From Cristatella mucedo (lineage: Eukaryota; Bryozoa; Phylactolaemata; Cristatellidae), in the NCBI GenBank assembly GCA_009760855.2, contig WPIO01000006.1:12450001-12514000 (forward strand): a DNA stretch of 64,000 nucleotides, given 5' to 3'. Below, piece after piece: positions 24,380 through 36,197 of the stretch. Every line of letters starts with the position of its first letter. Position 1 is the stretch's first letter. The position numbers and the translations under genes are program-made. The notes below the pieces were generated by a model. That model ran no database searches. It was not told the DNA's origin and was given only the letters and a program-made list of their open reading frames with translations.

Positions 24380-26020
24380 TAGGCTACCCTGAAGATCTTT
24401 AATCCCGATCTTTATTCCATGGAATGGACTTATTCTTTTCGAATTTGCTCCAGATCTGTGTGAGAGCTCCTTTCAAGTTCAAGAAAGCCGAGACGCTATA
24501 GAATCATACAAGTTGCAGAAAGTGTGGCGTTAAACTGTTTTGAAGCACTCTGTTACAACTCTAGTACCAATTTTATCGTGCTGATACATTTATTGATGCT
24601 TAGTAAATTACTATTTCAAGGTCAATAAGCTACGCTCATACCTATCGCCAAAAAAAAAGCTGCTCACAGTTTGTAGCGTCAGCAGAAATGAACTTTAGAG
24701 CGAATTCGGTCAGGCAGAATCAAAATCTTCAAAAGGCGGTGAAAAAATTGATGAGAAAAATTAAGCCATTGAACCACGCTTAAATTTTTCGGCCGTTCTC
24801 ATCCCCATCGTCACCGTCAGTCAAAGAATTCTCGAGACATACCCTTTAACTGGCGGGCTTTCGCAGCTTCCGGCATATGTAAATTGCCTAATAAATGCTC
24901 TCCTGTCTTGTCAAGTATTGAGTATGAATCCAAATTTATTAAGATAAAAGTAATACGTTTTGTAATTTGCCCATTCATCAATTTGAGATATTTCTGTAAC
25001 TAGTAGACGACTCAATTTTTATTATATGTCTTTCCATGCAGTAGTAGAAAAATGAGTCATATTGAATTACGTAACAAGACTCGATACTAAGTCAAATTTC
25101 CAAAGTCGCGTCATCTCTTTTTCTCAGTAGTCTAGACGCATCCTTTTTGCTACAGATAGTACACTTTTTACTCCGACATATAATTTTTGCTTTGGCTTTA
25201 TTAGAATATATTCGGCACCTTGGTAGCCATGATGAACAACGCCATAAAATTCGGCTCAAGAGACTGAGTTGACGATGTCCCTAATTTCAGAATTACTCAA
25301 ATACGAAAATCAGCACTCGAGCCAAATTGTGTACTTGTACTCCTTAAATATATCATTCTTGACCTTAGCTTCCACACTATTATCGTAACACCTCGGTTCA
25401 GCTGAATTCCTGTTGGACATTTAGCGATGGTACAAGTAAGAGAATAATTTGAAAATAAAGACCAACCGAATGTCATCTGCTGTGGAACTAAAGAAAATAT
25501 ATTCATCTGTATAGCGCCCCAAGAGAATTGAATCTATATTCAGGCTCCACGAGGCTCGAGTAAGCAAGCGTTCGGTACCAGCTGGCTTGACCGGTTGAGG
25601 CGATAGCAGGGGGCTTAATGTTTCTGCTTACGAGTTAAGAAGTTGCCTGGGCTTGCGATAGCATCGTTGCATCGCTAGATTGCTAAGCAAATCTTTGGAC
25701 TCAAATATATTTTAGGCCAAAGATGGGCTTCCTCAGTCCCAGGAATTCGCAGATCCGCCGACATGTAGAGGCACTCTGTACACTCTGCCCCTCCGCGCGC
25801 GCGCGGCTCGCTCCATCGTCGCTATCATCAGGCTGATACATCATCTGTCACTTTAACAGGATTAATTTTCAAAAAATATAGAGGTAGCGGTACTTGCTGA
25901 AGTGCAGTCGGATATGCATGACATCTCGTACACAGAAATTTTCCTTTGATATCAGGTTTTTTGGTAGATATCTTCTGTGTTAAGCAAGAAGCCGTTCTAG
26001 GCTATTTGTGTTCGGTGTGT
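24380..26020. other. No gene seen
   Basis: Mostly AT-rich. A short divergent LINE 3' end (GCGCCCCAAGAGAATTGAAT) lies near 25515-25560. Confidence 0.5.
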
Positions 26021-26021
26021 G

Positions 26022-26024
<3 letters not shown>

Positions 26025-26057
<33 letters not shown>

Positions 26058-26081
26058 TATATAAACTTATAAACGTGAGTG

Positions 26082-26113
<32 letters not shown>

Positions 26114-26155
26114 TGCGTGCGTGTGTGTGTGTGTGTGCGTGTGTGTGTGCGAGAG
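26025..26155. repeat. (TA)n then (GT/GC)n compound microsatellite
   Basis: TA runs are followed by alternating GTGTGC and GTGCGTGC units. Confidence 0.95.
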
Positions 26156-26159
26156 CATG

Positions 26160-26988
26160 CGAGGTTTATGCAATTCGACTGGTATAAGCAACAATGTAAA
26201 ATCTATTCAGTCTTGTTTTTTCCATTTATATTGCAAATAGCTGACAAGCGGCTATCCTAAGGTTGGCTGCAAAGGGAAAGCGAGTGATCATTACCCACCC
26301 TGGTCTGGAGGAGTCAAGTAGTCCTGCTGTTTTGATTTCTACATGATATGCTGAAGGACGGCGAGAAACCCTTTCCAAAGTGCTAGTTTGGGGAGTAGCT
26401 GTTCTCCTTTCCTTGACGGTCTGATTCAAGTTTGCTGATAGCGACTCACTTACAATATACCCGGCCTACAACAAGGCTATTATGATTGATAGCGATCTTT
26501 AAGCAATTTTACGCATTTAAATTTATCGTTTTTCCAAATAAACAGCCTATCCCCGTTCTCTCGTTAAGAAGACTTCAGCCAAAGCCTAAATATATAGATC
26601 AAAATGTAGTGACAGTCACAGTCGGTAAACTTGCATTGGGGTCATGTATAGCCACGTATTGTGCGCTGGCATCTTGTAGTCAGTCGACCACTCTAAAACT
26701 GCCTGATGGCAGCGCACAACGTTCGTCACGAAGTGATATCGATTCGACGGGACACATTCTACAAATTAGCTAATGGGCCGGCCACCCAGGTTACAGGCTT
26801 GCTCCAGGCGTCTCTCGCTGCCAACACGCCCGAGCCCATTGAATAAATCGTGGCGAACCGAGTCAAGAAATTTCGCAACAAGGCAGCATGCTAGCAGCTG
26901 TGTTGCGAGGCACTATCGGACTGGCCCGTTCATCCACTAAATACTACCGGTCGGCTGGCGCCAGTGTGTGTGTGTGTGTGTGTGTGTG

Positions 26989-27052
<64 letters not shown>

Positions 27053-27480
27053 ACATTCATCAGTAACTACCTTAAGTTACAGCTCAGTAGATCCGGCTAG
27101 TGCTTAGCTACTCAGTGGTGGAACGCTGCCACTTGGATGTGGCTACATCCGGGTTTACGCGCCCGGTGTCTTCTCAGCCCTCCACTGGTCTTTCTTCTTG
27201 CTGGAAGTTCGAGCGGTCAGTTTGCCTTCGTCCCTGCTTCTTTCTCTCATTCCGCTAGTGCCGCCTACAGAGCGGTAATGAAAAGCCGTCGCCCGATCGT
27301 AGCCAACAGCCGCGCCGCAGCTAGCTCCGAGTTCCACGCTAACCCGTTCGATTGGCGCCACAGTGCTCTCAATAAAAGTCTATTTACCTACTTCCTTTAC
27401 AAACACGTGCCCCATCAATCACCGGGAGTTGCGATATTGCACCGCTGTCAGGCTTCTTTGAGGGCTTATCGCAGGTCAAT
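26160..27480. other. No gene seen
   Basis: Contains the (GT)n run at 26963-27052 and otherwise unremarkable sequence. The 115-codon plus frame at 27137-27484 is not supported by motifs. Confidence 0.5.
26963..27052. repeat. (GT)n microsatellite
   Basis: About 45 GT units with one phase slip near 26989. Confidence 0.98.
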
Positions 27481-30400
27481 TTAATAATAATAATAATAAT
27501 GCACTTGATAAAGCGCCCTCGGAGAACTTAATCTCTTTCTAGGCGCTTTACATTTGCTGCAAAGTGAAATGCAATTGAATGGTAAGTAAAATCATGTTTG
27601 AAAAACAAACTCAATGAATAATATGGTTAGGGGTGACATGCACAGGGTCAGCATGCAAATGTGGTTAGTGGCAGCATGCTCAGTGTCAGCACGCATAAGC
27701 ACATCAAGGACGAACCACAGGGACCCACTAAATGCTGTCCTAAATAGGTGTGTTTTTAAGTTCCTTTTAAATGCGGTCAGGTCATGGGGATGTTCTGACG
27801 CAGGTCGGGAGCGAGTTCCAGGCTTTGGGAGCATACGAACTAAATGCACGGTCTCCAAAGGATTTAAGGTTTGTACTAGGTATTTCAAGACTGTTGGATT
27901 CCGATAAGTGGGTGGTACGATGCTTGGCCTGATGGGGTATTATATCTGAGAGATAGGCTGGAGCCATAGAATGAAGGGACCTAAAAGTGAGCGACAAAAC
28001 CTTGAAGTCAATCCGTTGCTTGACTGGTAGCCAGTGCAGGTCGGCGAGAAGTGGAGTAATGTGGCAACTGCTACGCTCACGACAGACAAGCCTAGCTGCA
28101 GAGTTTTGCACCAGCTGCAATCGCCTGATCGCACATGCTGGTAGGCCAGTAAGCAGTGAGTTGCAGAAGTCGAGGCGGGATGTCACGAATGCATGGACCA
28201 ACTTGAACGTGGTATCCTTATCTAAACAAGCCCAAATTTTAGCAATGTTATGAAGCTGAAAATAGGCAGATTTGACTGTGGAGCTGATATGGTCGTCTAA
28301 CGAGAGGTCGCTTTGGAATATGACACCTAGATTTCGAGCTGATTCGACAGGAGATATGCTGGCAGAGCCAATTTTGAGAGTCAGCCTTTCCAATCTCTGA
28401 ATCACACTGGGTTTGCTCATAACTAGTAAGTTAGTTTTATCATCGTTTAGTTTTAGAAAATTTGCTGCCATCCATGTGCGGATGTCATCAATGCATGCAG
28501 CTAGTGAGTCGAGAGAATTTGAGGTGCTCGAAGGCTGAGAGGGATCAAAGCAAAGGTACAACTGAGTGTCATCCGCATAGAAGTGAAAGCCTAGATTGTG
28601 CTTGGCAATCACATCAGCAAGAGGGAGAGTATAAACCGTGAAATAACCGGACCTAACACCGAGCCCTGAGGTACTCCATATTTCATAGGTACTTCAGATG
28701 ATCTTTGTCCATTCACGTCAATACTCTGGAGTCTCCCACTGAGATAGGACCTGAACCACTGCAGAGCAGTGCCAGTGATGCCCAGGCGAGATGAGAGGCG
28801 CTCTAGAAGAACTTTGTGATCGATGGTATCAAAAGCTGCCGAAAGATCAAGCAAATCAAGCCGAGACGCTCTACCCATGTCTGCATTCCTAAGTAGGTCG
28901 TTGTATACCCTAAGCAACACTGACTCTGTGGAGTGATTAGCTCTAAAGCCAGACTGGAACTTACTGGCAAGGTTTGAAGTTTCAATATGTGAGTTCAGCT
29001 GGCCTGCCACGACTCATTCCAGAGTCTTTGCTGGTAATGGTAGGAGGGTGACAGGGCGGTAGTTGCTCAAGTTCTCTTGGTCTGGTGTCACTTTCTTGAG
29101 TAGTGGCCTGACTACAGCTTTTTTGAAAGGTGCTGGAACATGACCTGAGGCTAATGACATATTAATTATGTTAGTTATGCATGGCAGCAGCAGATCAATG
29201 CAACGAGCAGGACAGTGGGAATAGGGTCCAGAGGATTTGTTTGTCTTCTTTGATTGAGATACGAACTTTAGGACTAGATCACTAGTGACCTGCTTAAATG
29301 CAGACATTGAGGTGCAGCCAGGAACCGAGGAACAGCATTCTAGTGGGGGTGTTGTCATCACAGGGATGGATTCCCTGATCTTGTCTATCTTCTGCACAAA
29401 GAATCAAGAGAAGCGATCGGCTAGATCCTCACAAGGATCGTCAGGTAAGGAGCTAATCTGGGAGCGGTTGAGGAGATGGTTTATCGTCGACATCAGCATT
29501 TTTGGATTGTTCATATACGATTCAACAAAGTTTCTATAGAAGCTAGACTTGGCCTTTGCTAGGATCGATTGGTACGACCTACAGTAGTCTTCATATGCCT
29601 CTCGATGGACAGTCAGTCCAGATCTTTTGCATGCTTTTTCAAGCTTTCGCTTAGTAGACCTGGCTAGTTTAATGTCTGTGGTAAACCATAGGCCATCTGG
29701 GCAGAGATGCAAACTCGTCAAGCGTGTCAGCTAGTGTCGTGTTGTAGCTATCTACCAATGATGACAGATCGGAGAGAGGACTGAGCAGCAGAGGCGAAGC
29801 AGATATTCTCGCACGGACAGCATCGATGTCAAGGGTCTTGAGGTTTCGCGATTCACAGGTTATTTTAGAGGAGGAGGGGAGCACACACTGTAGATTGAAT
29901 GAGATCTGCATGTGGTCAGATAAGCAGGATTTGGTAATAATTGGTGATGACAAAGTGCAGTTGTATGAGAAAATGTGGTCGAGTGTGTGACCCTTGATGT
30001 GAGTAGGGCCATGCACATGAGCCACAAGAGACAATGAGTCAGTCAATGCACGAAATTCGGTGCTGAAAGCGTCAGATAAGTTATCAAAGTGAACGTTGAA
30101 ATCACCCATAACGAGGAAGGATCGATTTCTTGCACACAGAATCGAAATGAGATCGGAGAAATCTGAGATAAAGGAGGATTTGGTACCTGGTGGGCGATAG
30201 ACTACTGCTACTATCGGTAGCTTCTTTTTGGATGAGACCAAGACAATTGATTCAAAAGACTGCTTCGAGGGTACTGCAAATGGCTTGAAGTTGAATTTCG
30301 AGCGCACGATAATAGCAACTCCACCTCCAGTTTTGATTGATCTAGGGTTGTGAAAAATGAGAAACCCGATGGGGTAGCGTCTTTAATTGTCGGGCAGTTT

Positions 30401-30720
30401 ATCGATTTTAGCCAAGTTTCAGTTAGGACGAGCAGGTCAATACCATTTTCAGAATAAGGTTGCTTATTACCAGAGGTTTATTGCACATTGAGCGAGAATT
30501 CCAAAGGCAAGCGTTAAGTCTGGCCGACGGAGTTACAACAGGCCTGATGACCACTAAGTTAGAGAGATTCACTGTGAAGCATGTGGGGGAGCGTGCTGAA
30601 CGGTTTGAGACAATGGTATGAATACCAAACAAGCGGGTACTCAGTTCGCAGTTCCCGCCCATACGAGTGCGGCAGCAATAGCACGAGCATCCGTATCTCA
30701 ATGTGACAAGTCCGTGTCGT
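27481..30720 (-). mobile_element. CR1/L2-like non-LTR retrotransposon, best-preserved copy
   Basis: Reading on the minus strand: an endonuclease domain (ACLWNSRSM; VVYRPPGTKSS; MGDFNVHFD; SDHMQI), then reverse transcriptase ([50 protein letters not shown]), then a C-terminal region (SFGDRAFSSYAPKAWNSLP), then a 3' UTR ending in (ATT)n. The frame is broken by at least two nonsense codons (near 29402 and 29012) and frameshifts (near 29690, 28640 and 27785), so it is dead. No ORF1 is visible. It serves as a local reference for the many fragments in this window. Confidence 0.92.
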
Positions 30721-30943
30721 TAAAGTAGAACACACGCAGCTCTCTGGCTGGAGTACAACTAACTAGCTCTTACGCATCACAAGTCCAGTTCCTATGGGCT
30801 GCGTTTCTGGAACAGCCGATAATCTCCACGACTGTCGTAATGTGGCTAAAATAGAATTCCAGCGTTAAAAGATCATGTCGATGCTTTCGCGTCCAGCGGA
30901 ACACGCGACGCCCTCTCTTTTCGCACGAGAAGCCGGCAGACCG

Positions 30944-31007
30944 AACCTAAGAGCAACCTGCTCTGCGAAATACCACGGTATTTCGCAGAGCAGGTTGCTC
31001 TTAGGTT
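30944..31007. repeat. Perfect 31-bp inverted repeat with 2-nt spacer
   Basis: The arms 30944-30974 and 30977-31007 are exactly complementary around AC. The flanks do not pair. It sits between the 5' end of the 27.5-30.7 kb LINE and a (GA)n tract. Confidence 0.97.
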
Positions 31008-31139
31008 ACATTAACCTCACTGAACGAGGCGAGGCAACCTGGAACGCCACTGGCTGACTAAAGTACGCGCTTGTATTTCACGACCCTGGTCGCGGGAGTC
31101 CTTGCAGCAGACTATTTGCCCCACCCCCCTCACCAAGAG

Positions 31140-31256
<117 letters not shown>

Positions 31257-31314
31257 AGCTGCGGCTCATCTGCCTCATCTAGATAAATGGAGGCATCCAA
31301 AAGGATAACGTTGG

Positions 31315-31500
31315 TATAAATTTAATATATATTTATGAATTATAAATTTATATATTATAAATTTAATATAAATTTAGTATATATATTATTTTTATTATAC
31401 TATTATATTATATTATTATATTTTATTTTATTTTATTTAGTATATATATATATATATTATAATTTAGTATATATATATATTTAGTATAAATTAATTAAGA
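31315..31500. repeat. AT-rich simple sequence
   Basis: It consists of TAAATTTATAT, ATTATATTATT and TATATA arrays with no coding signal. Confidence 0.85.
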
Positions 31501-31611
31501 TAATGTTGATAAGTTGAATATATACAGAGAAAAGACCAAGGCAAGCTTGGAGTGTGCACAGCTGGGGTACCCGTGGCCCTGGTCAGAGTCTCCTTGTTGA
31601 GAAAAACATGA

Positions 31612-31690
31612 GTAATAATAATAATAATAACACACTTGATAAAGCGCCCCCAGAGAACTCGATTTCTTTCTAGGCGCTTTACATGTGGTT
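31612..31690 (-). mobile_element. Main-family LINE 3' tail
   Basis: An (AAT)n run is followed by CTTGATAAAGCGCCCCCAGA and TTTCTAGGCGCTTTACATG. Confidence 0.8.
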
Positions 31691-31694
31691 TATT

Positions 31695-32885
31695 TATTTG
31701 GAGTAATTCCCCAATTCCTGGCATTTCGAGTAGTTCTCCAATGTTGTGCAGCCTCTTTTTTTGGAGCGGCACGAGGTCTTTTTTGCGTTTTCCTCCTTGA
31801 AAAGTCGAAGCAGACGTCCGGCGCAACCAAATGGTAGTGCAACGGCACAGGCTAATCGAAAACGCATTCGACATACGTGAGCGCCGGTGAGTGGGACGAT
31901 CTGCGGTTGCACACTTATCTCTACAGCGATCACAGGATTACAGCTGCATATCATAGCTCGATCATTGTCACCGATTGTTGCAGGTGATGGCTATTCAGTT
32001 GTTGTCGCTGCTGCCCCGGGTCCTTGAGCTGCAGCCGCGTATGATGCTGAGGACATAGATCGGTCGGTCGCCGAGGCAGATAATTATCGTCCCGTAATAA
32101 AACAGAGAGCTGACCTTCCCAGCTGCTATGTTTGCCTGCGAGCAGTCGCAAACGCCAACAGGCCAGACTGGCAACAGGGCTGCTGATTGCAGCTCGCGAG
32201 GAGCAATTAGCGAGTGGCCACGCTGATCGACCTAACCCCCGGAGAGTCTGAAAGTCCCTGAACTGGCCCGCTGCTTATTCTCAAGCGGAAGTTTTTGTCA
32301 GAAAAGGCTTGTGTCAGTGTGTGTCCAGCGGACCCTACACCCTTTCTTCTCTCAGTAGAAGCCCTCTGAGCAGTGAGATAATAACCAGTGCTTTATAATT
32401 TACCATATGAATGGTTCACCAAACAGATCCACCTACTTGGTCGTGTGGTACCTCATTGTTGTGACCCAGGGTGACACGTGACTTGTCGAACGCATCCCAT
32501 AAAATGGTAGCATTAGTTATTATCATTATATGTAGCGTACATATGTTACATAAGAGTTTAATTACTGTCGAGCGAAGAATAAAAAACGTGCGACTTTTTT
32601 GTGACCAGTAGTTTGATGACCCGATTGCCGTTTTGATATCCTCGTGAACAGAATGAAGCCCAATATTCCACGATGAGAAGCCAAGATTAGCCGTCGGGCA
32701 GTTCTGCTATTAAGATAAGACAGCACTAAGGGGTGCATCTAACAACAATCAGAAATATTACAGATGATGTAGCTCATCAATCTGTTTGCTATGAATAAAC
32801 TGTAGTAACTGCACTTCCTGCTCAAGCAACTGAAAGGAGGAACCATTTGCCAGAGCAGTCAAATGTGGTGTCGATTTTCCACTCG
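31695..32885. other. No gene seen
   Basis: Intergenic DNA without recognisable repeats or coding signals. Confidence 0.5.
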
Positions 32886-33263
32886 TAGATTTACGAAATC
32901 CGGTGGGATGACATGTCGCTCACTATGATGTTTGGTGCAGTGTGAGTAAAAACTTGCCATTTAGCGACCTCGTAGACCGGGTCAAATGAGTATCCAGAAA
33001 CTTCACGTCTTTTAGACAGCTCTCTTTTCTTGTTCACACAGTTTTCAGGATTGATTGTGATGGACTCCCTGGACACACTATTATGAACCAGCCTCTTTCG
33101 GTGCAGACTTTTGCCTGACAGCAGCTGGCCCATTCATGGACTTCCCGACTTTTTGGGATTGGGGTCGGTGAGCATGGGCACTCGCTTCCTCGTGACTTCC
33201 TGAGAGAGTTATCAGCAGCGCTTTGTCTGTGCAGTCTTTTGGCGTGTGTGACTGCTGATGTTA

Positions 33264-33797
33264 AAACCTAAGAATGGCGATAACGATGAAATATAGACAA
33301 TTCGCTACATGGACAGTACTGCTACATTCGGTACGCGTATTCCGTCGGTTCCCGGATTTTGACTGAAAGAGGCCCAGCAGCGAATGCAGCTGCAAAAATT
33401 GGGGAGCAGACGCGTCCAGACTGCTATAAATCATGGAAAAAATTTTCCACGAGGAAAACATCCCGAAGATCGCTGACATAGTAAAGTGGCATTTATCTTC
33501 GGTGGAGATGACTGATCTGCCTGACTTTGCATATACGTGATTTCGATCCATCCAAATGCCACCATCTGTTGAAGCTTTGTAATTAACTTGGTCACCACAC
33601 GACGCACATTTGTTGCCATCTAATGTGTCTCTGTCCATCTGTCGGTGCTGCATTAAAGATTGACTTGGGTGGCCACTCTGCTGGATTGCAGTCGTACTGT
33701 ATATGGAGTAACGGCTCTTGCTAGGCAGCGCCCGAAAGACTATCGATAGTAAGTCGAAGCACTGTACATGTTTTTTGGTCAGGCTTAGCGTTGTCAT
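33264..33797 (-). other. Unassigned minus-strand open frame
   Basis: The frame is open for about 178 codons from an ATG. It contains FRALPSKSRYSIYSTTAIQQ and a CASCGDQVNYK motif, with varied composition. A further minus-strand frame at 32891-33112 (acceptor-like GCTGTCAG, then KSLHRKRLVHNSV and INPENCVNKKRELSKRREVS) looks similarly exon-like. Both could be exons of the putative divergent gene or relics of a mobile element. Splice junctions are ambiguous and no family is recognised. Confidence 0.2.
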
Positions 33798-33994
33798 TGC
33801 AGGCAATAGTTGTTTGCTCAGTGTTGGCTCCTGCGGTCTCTGTTCCCGACTGTTGCTATAGTTGCGGCGATGACTCAGGCCTCGTCTGCAGGCCCTTGAT
33901 GACGTTTATGGCACGCCTTCTTTTTTGGCTGCTATGTCTGCTTCGAAAGCACGGGGGGGGGGGCGATCGGTGCATGGCTGCTATGTCCCCTCCC

Positions 33995-34230
33995 GTTTAA
34001 TTTACATAGTATTTTTGCATAGCGCCCACAGATAACCAAATATTTATCCTGGCGCTATACAAATCGCTGTAAGAGAAGCAGTAACTAAAGGCTAATGACA
34101 AATAGCAATGTATCCTGCTTAGACAAACTAGAAAAGAGCACACAAGGAGATTCTCAGAGATGCTGGTTAGTTGGTCCCCTGGTTAGTAACATGCAGTGAA
34201 TCAAGCACACAGATAAGCACGAAAAAACCA
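33995..34230 (-). mobile_element. Divergent LINE-like 3' fragment
   Basis: CATAGCGCCCACAGATAACC and GGCGCTATACAAATCGCTGT are a diverged form of the family 3' end. Confidence 0.45.
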
Positions 34231-34314
34231 GATACAGACCAGTTCGCTAGGAAATCTGAGCGGCAAATGTGTCTTTCGCTAAAATTCAATCACAAAATGT
34301 TGGCCCATAGAAAT

Positions 34315-34503
34315 AAATAAATAAATACTAGCTGATTTAACAGCCTCTTTTTGTATAGCGACAGAAGAGCCTTTACGACTATCACCACCGCTTCCAGTGG
34401 CAATACAGGATCGCCCACCGCAGGATTCGAACCCACGACCTCGAGGCCGAGGTCGTGGATTTCGAAGCAACCGCCTTGCCTAGTGAGCCATTACGGCTCA
34501 CCA
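34315..34503 (-). mobile_element. tRNA-derived SINE with internal inverted segment
   Basis: The family body and tail are intact. The B box GGGTTCGAATCC is intact on the minus strand. Next to it, 34448-34466 is a near-exact inverted copy of 34426-34443, with a 4-nt spacer. Confidence 0.8.
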
Positions 34504-34539
34504 ATAGTATGAATATTCATGCAGACGCTGAGTCCGCAG

Positions 34540-34640
34540 TCCCTTCGATCATGCCTCCTTTACAGGAGATGCAAAGTATCTAGAAAGGGATTAATCTCTC
34601 CAAGGGTGCTGTGCAAAGTGTTATAACTGTTATTCTTTTC
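34540..34640 (+). mobile_element. Decayed LINE 3' tail
   Basis: ATGCCTCCTTTACAGGAGAT and CTAGAAAGGGATTAATCTCT match the family 3' UTR, with a degraded tail. Confidence 0.6.
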
Positions 34641-35167
34641 ACGATAAGGGTGTTCAATCGTGCCCTACTTATTCAGCAGAGGGAGCATTTGCACTGTCGG
34701 CGCTAGTTTGGCCAGAAGCATATGAACCTAGCTTGTTCCCAAATTCACTGTAGAATTTTGTGAGGCACTCGGACTTCAGGAAGAAGTGCATAAGGCCGTA
34801 GGAAACAACTTTACTCCTGACATGCCAGCATTGGTTGTGTCAGTGCCGCGTGCCTCACATTTGACAGCCGCTTAGATTACTCCACCGAGTTTATTTTTAA
34901 CGGCACAACCGTTTCGTAAGTCCTAACCCTTGGGATGGCAGACGCCGGTTGCGTCTTCAGCGTTGGCTGCTGTGTCTTCTGCGCCTGTCTAGATAGCCCG
35001 ATCACGACTCGTGCGACTAGTCGCGTATCACCCACGGTCGCAATCAGGGGTACCTCGTAAACAAGCACTCGTTTCTGTTTGGAGAGACACATCTGGTCAA
35101 TTATAACTCACGGTGCATTCTCTCAGCTCGGAGACGCTGCTGCTACAACACGACGCCGCCAACATAC

Positions 35168-35325
35168 CGCTTTTTTATGTAGCGGCTGCGTGAGTCACTG
35201 ATTCCAGGGGTGAACTTCAGGTCACATGGACTCATTGGTATTTCCTTGGGGCTTAATGGACTACAATTTCTAGAGGCAGGAGGCGCTGAATGATTAGCGC
35301 AATTATTTTCCGCTCGCGCCGCCAT
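35168..35325 (-). CDS. Candidate first coding exon of a divergent gene
   Basis: On the minus strand an ATG with G at +4 starts MAARAENNCANHSAPPASRN, then CSPLSPKEIPMSPCDLKFTP. The frame runs to a canonical donor GCG|GTATGT after 52 codons and two bases. The residues are varied rather than low-complexity. It starts about 0.9 kb from the WNK ATG in the opposite direction, so the two could share a promoter region. No family is recognised and I could not link a convincing second exon, so this remains tentative. Confidence 0.35.
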
Positions 35326-35399
35326 CAGTCAGATGCGGCCGTCGGACGTGAGGAGCGGCAAGCCCACTTCGCCTGCAGACGACAGTCGACGGCCTCAAC

Positions 35400-36197
35400 G
35401 GAGAATTAGGCACACAAAAATCTTGGCGACTACTTATGAGGGGCTATAACTTGATTTTGGTTGATTTTTCGTGCAATCTTGATCAAAAGAAAAGGAAAGG
35501 CGAGAAAAGAGTGTTGCTATTACCCCACAAGGTTCGCCGTACCAGCGGTAATTCGCTGTTGGCGTGTATTATTGCCCGGTCGTTATGCTCCGGTACTATT
35601 TTCCGCATCGGCCCAGCGAGTGAGGACTGGCCGCCATACCGCCGGGCCGCAGTCGGTACCGCTGGCGCCGGGCTTACGCTTCATTCGTACTCTGGCGCGT
35701 AATCACAAGCGAGTCGATCGTTAACTAAAGCGTTGCCACGATGCTGCGGCTTCTGCGACGGACTGCTAGCCGATTGCACTTAGTAAGCGCCCCATTCGCA
35801 GCGTAGCTTTCTTGGCGCCTGCTCGCCACTCTTTATTTTTGAGACTTTCCAAGTTCAAGAGCTAATTGAATCGCTAAATGGACGTTCATTGCCGAGCGGT
35901 TGAGGAGCCCATCCTCGCTCGCGGTCCGAGGCGAACGCGGATATGTGTCTGGGAGTTATCCGCGCTGCTCCAGAAAATGCCGGAAGCGGAGGTTCCTGCA
36001 GAGCGCAGCCCGACGTGCGTTTTGGAAAGGTCGCGTCCGTTGCAGGTCTCGCGCCGCGCTTCAGCGAAAGCTGACGCGTGAAGATAACTCGATATACTTG
36101 GTACTCTCGACTCAGACCGCCCCCGTTCGACCAGCGACGCTTCGAGCGGGCTACGCGATCGCGTCGGAAGCAGTCGTCGCAGGCACCGCCGGACGAA
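35400..36197 (+). promoter_or_regulatory. WNK 5' flank / presumed promoter and 5' UTR
   Basis: GC content and CpG density rise from about 35.5 kb toward the WNK start. No clear TATA box is visible. An out-of-frame ATG at 35878 with A at -3 and G at +4 opens a 67-codon frame ending at TGA 36079-36081, 117 nt before the WNK ATG. If transcribed, this would be an upstream ORF. The transcription start cannot be fixed from sequence. Confidence 0.35.

Noticed and set aside
30944-31007. microRNA precursor
   Set aside because: A 31-bp perfect stem with a 2-nt loop does not have miRNA hairpin geometry.
36078-36197. Upstream extension of the exon 1 frame
   Set aside because: The extension starts at GTG, not ATG, after an in-frame TGA at 36072; the ATG at 36198 is the first proper start.
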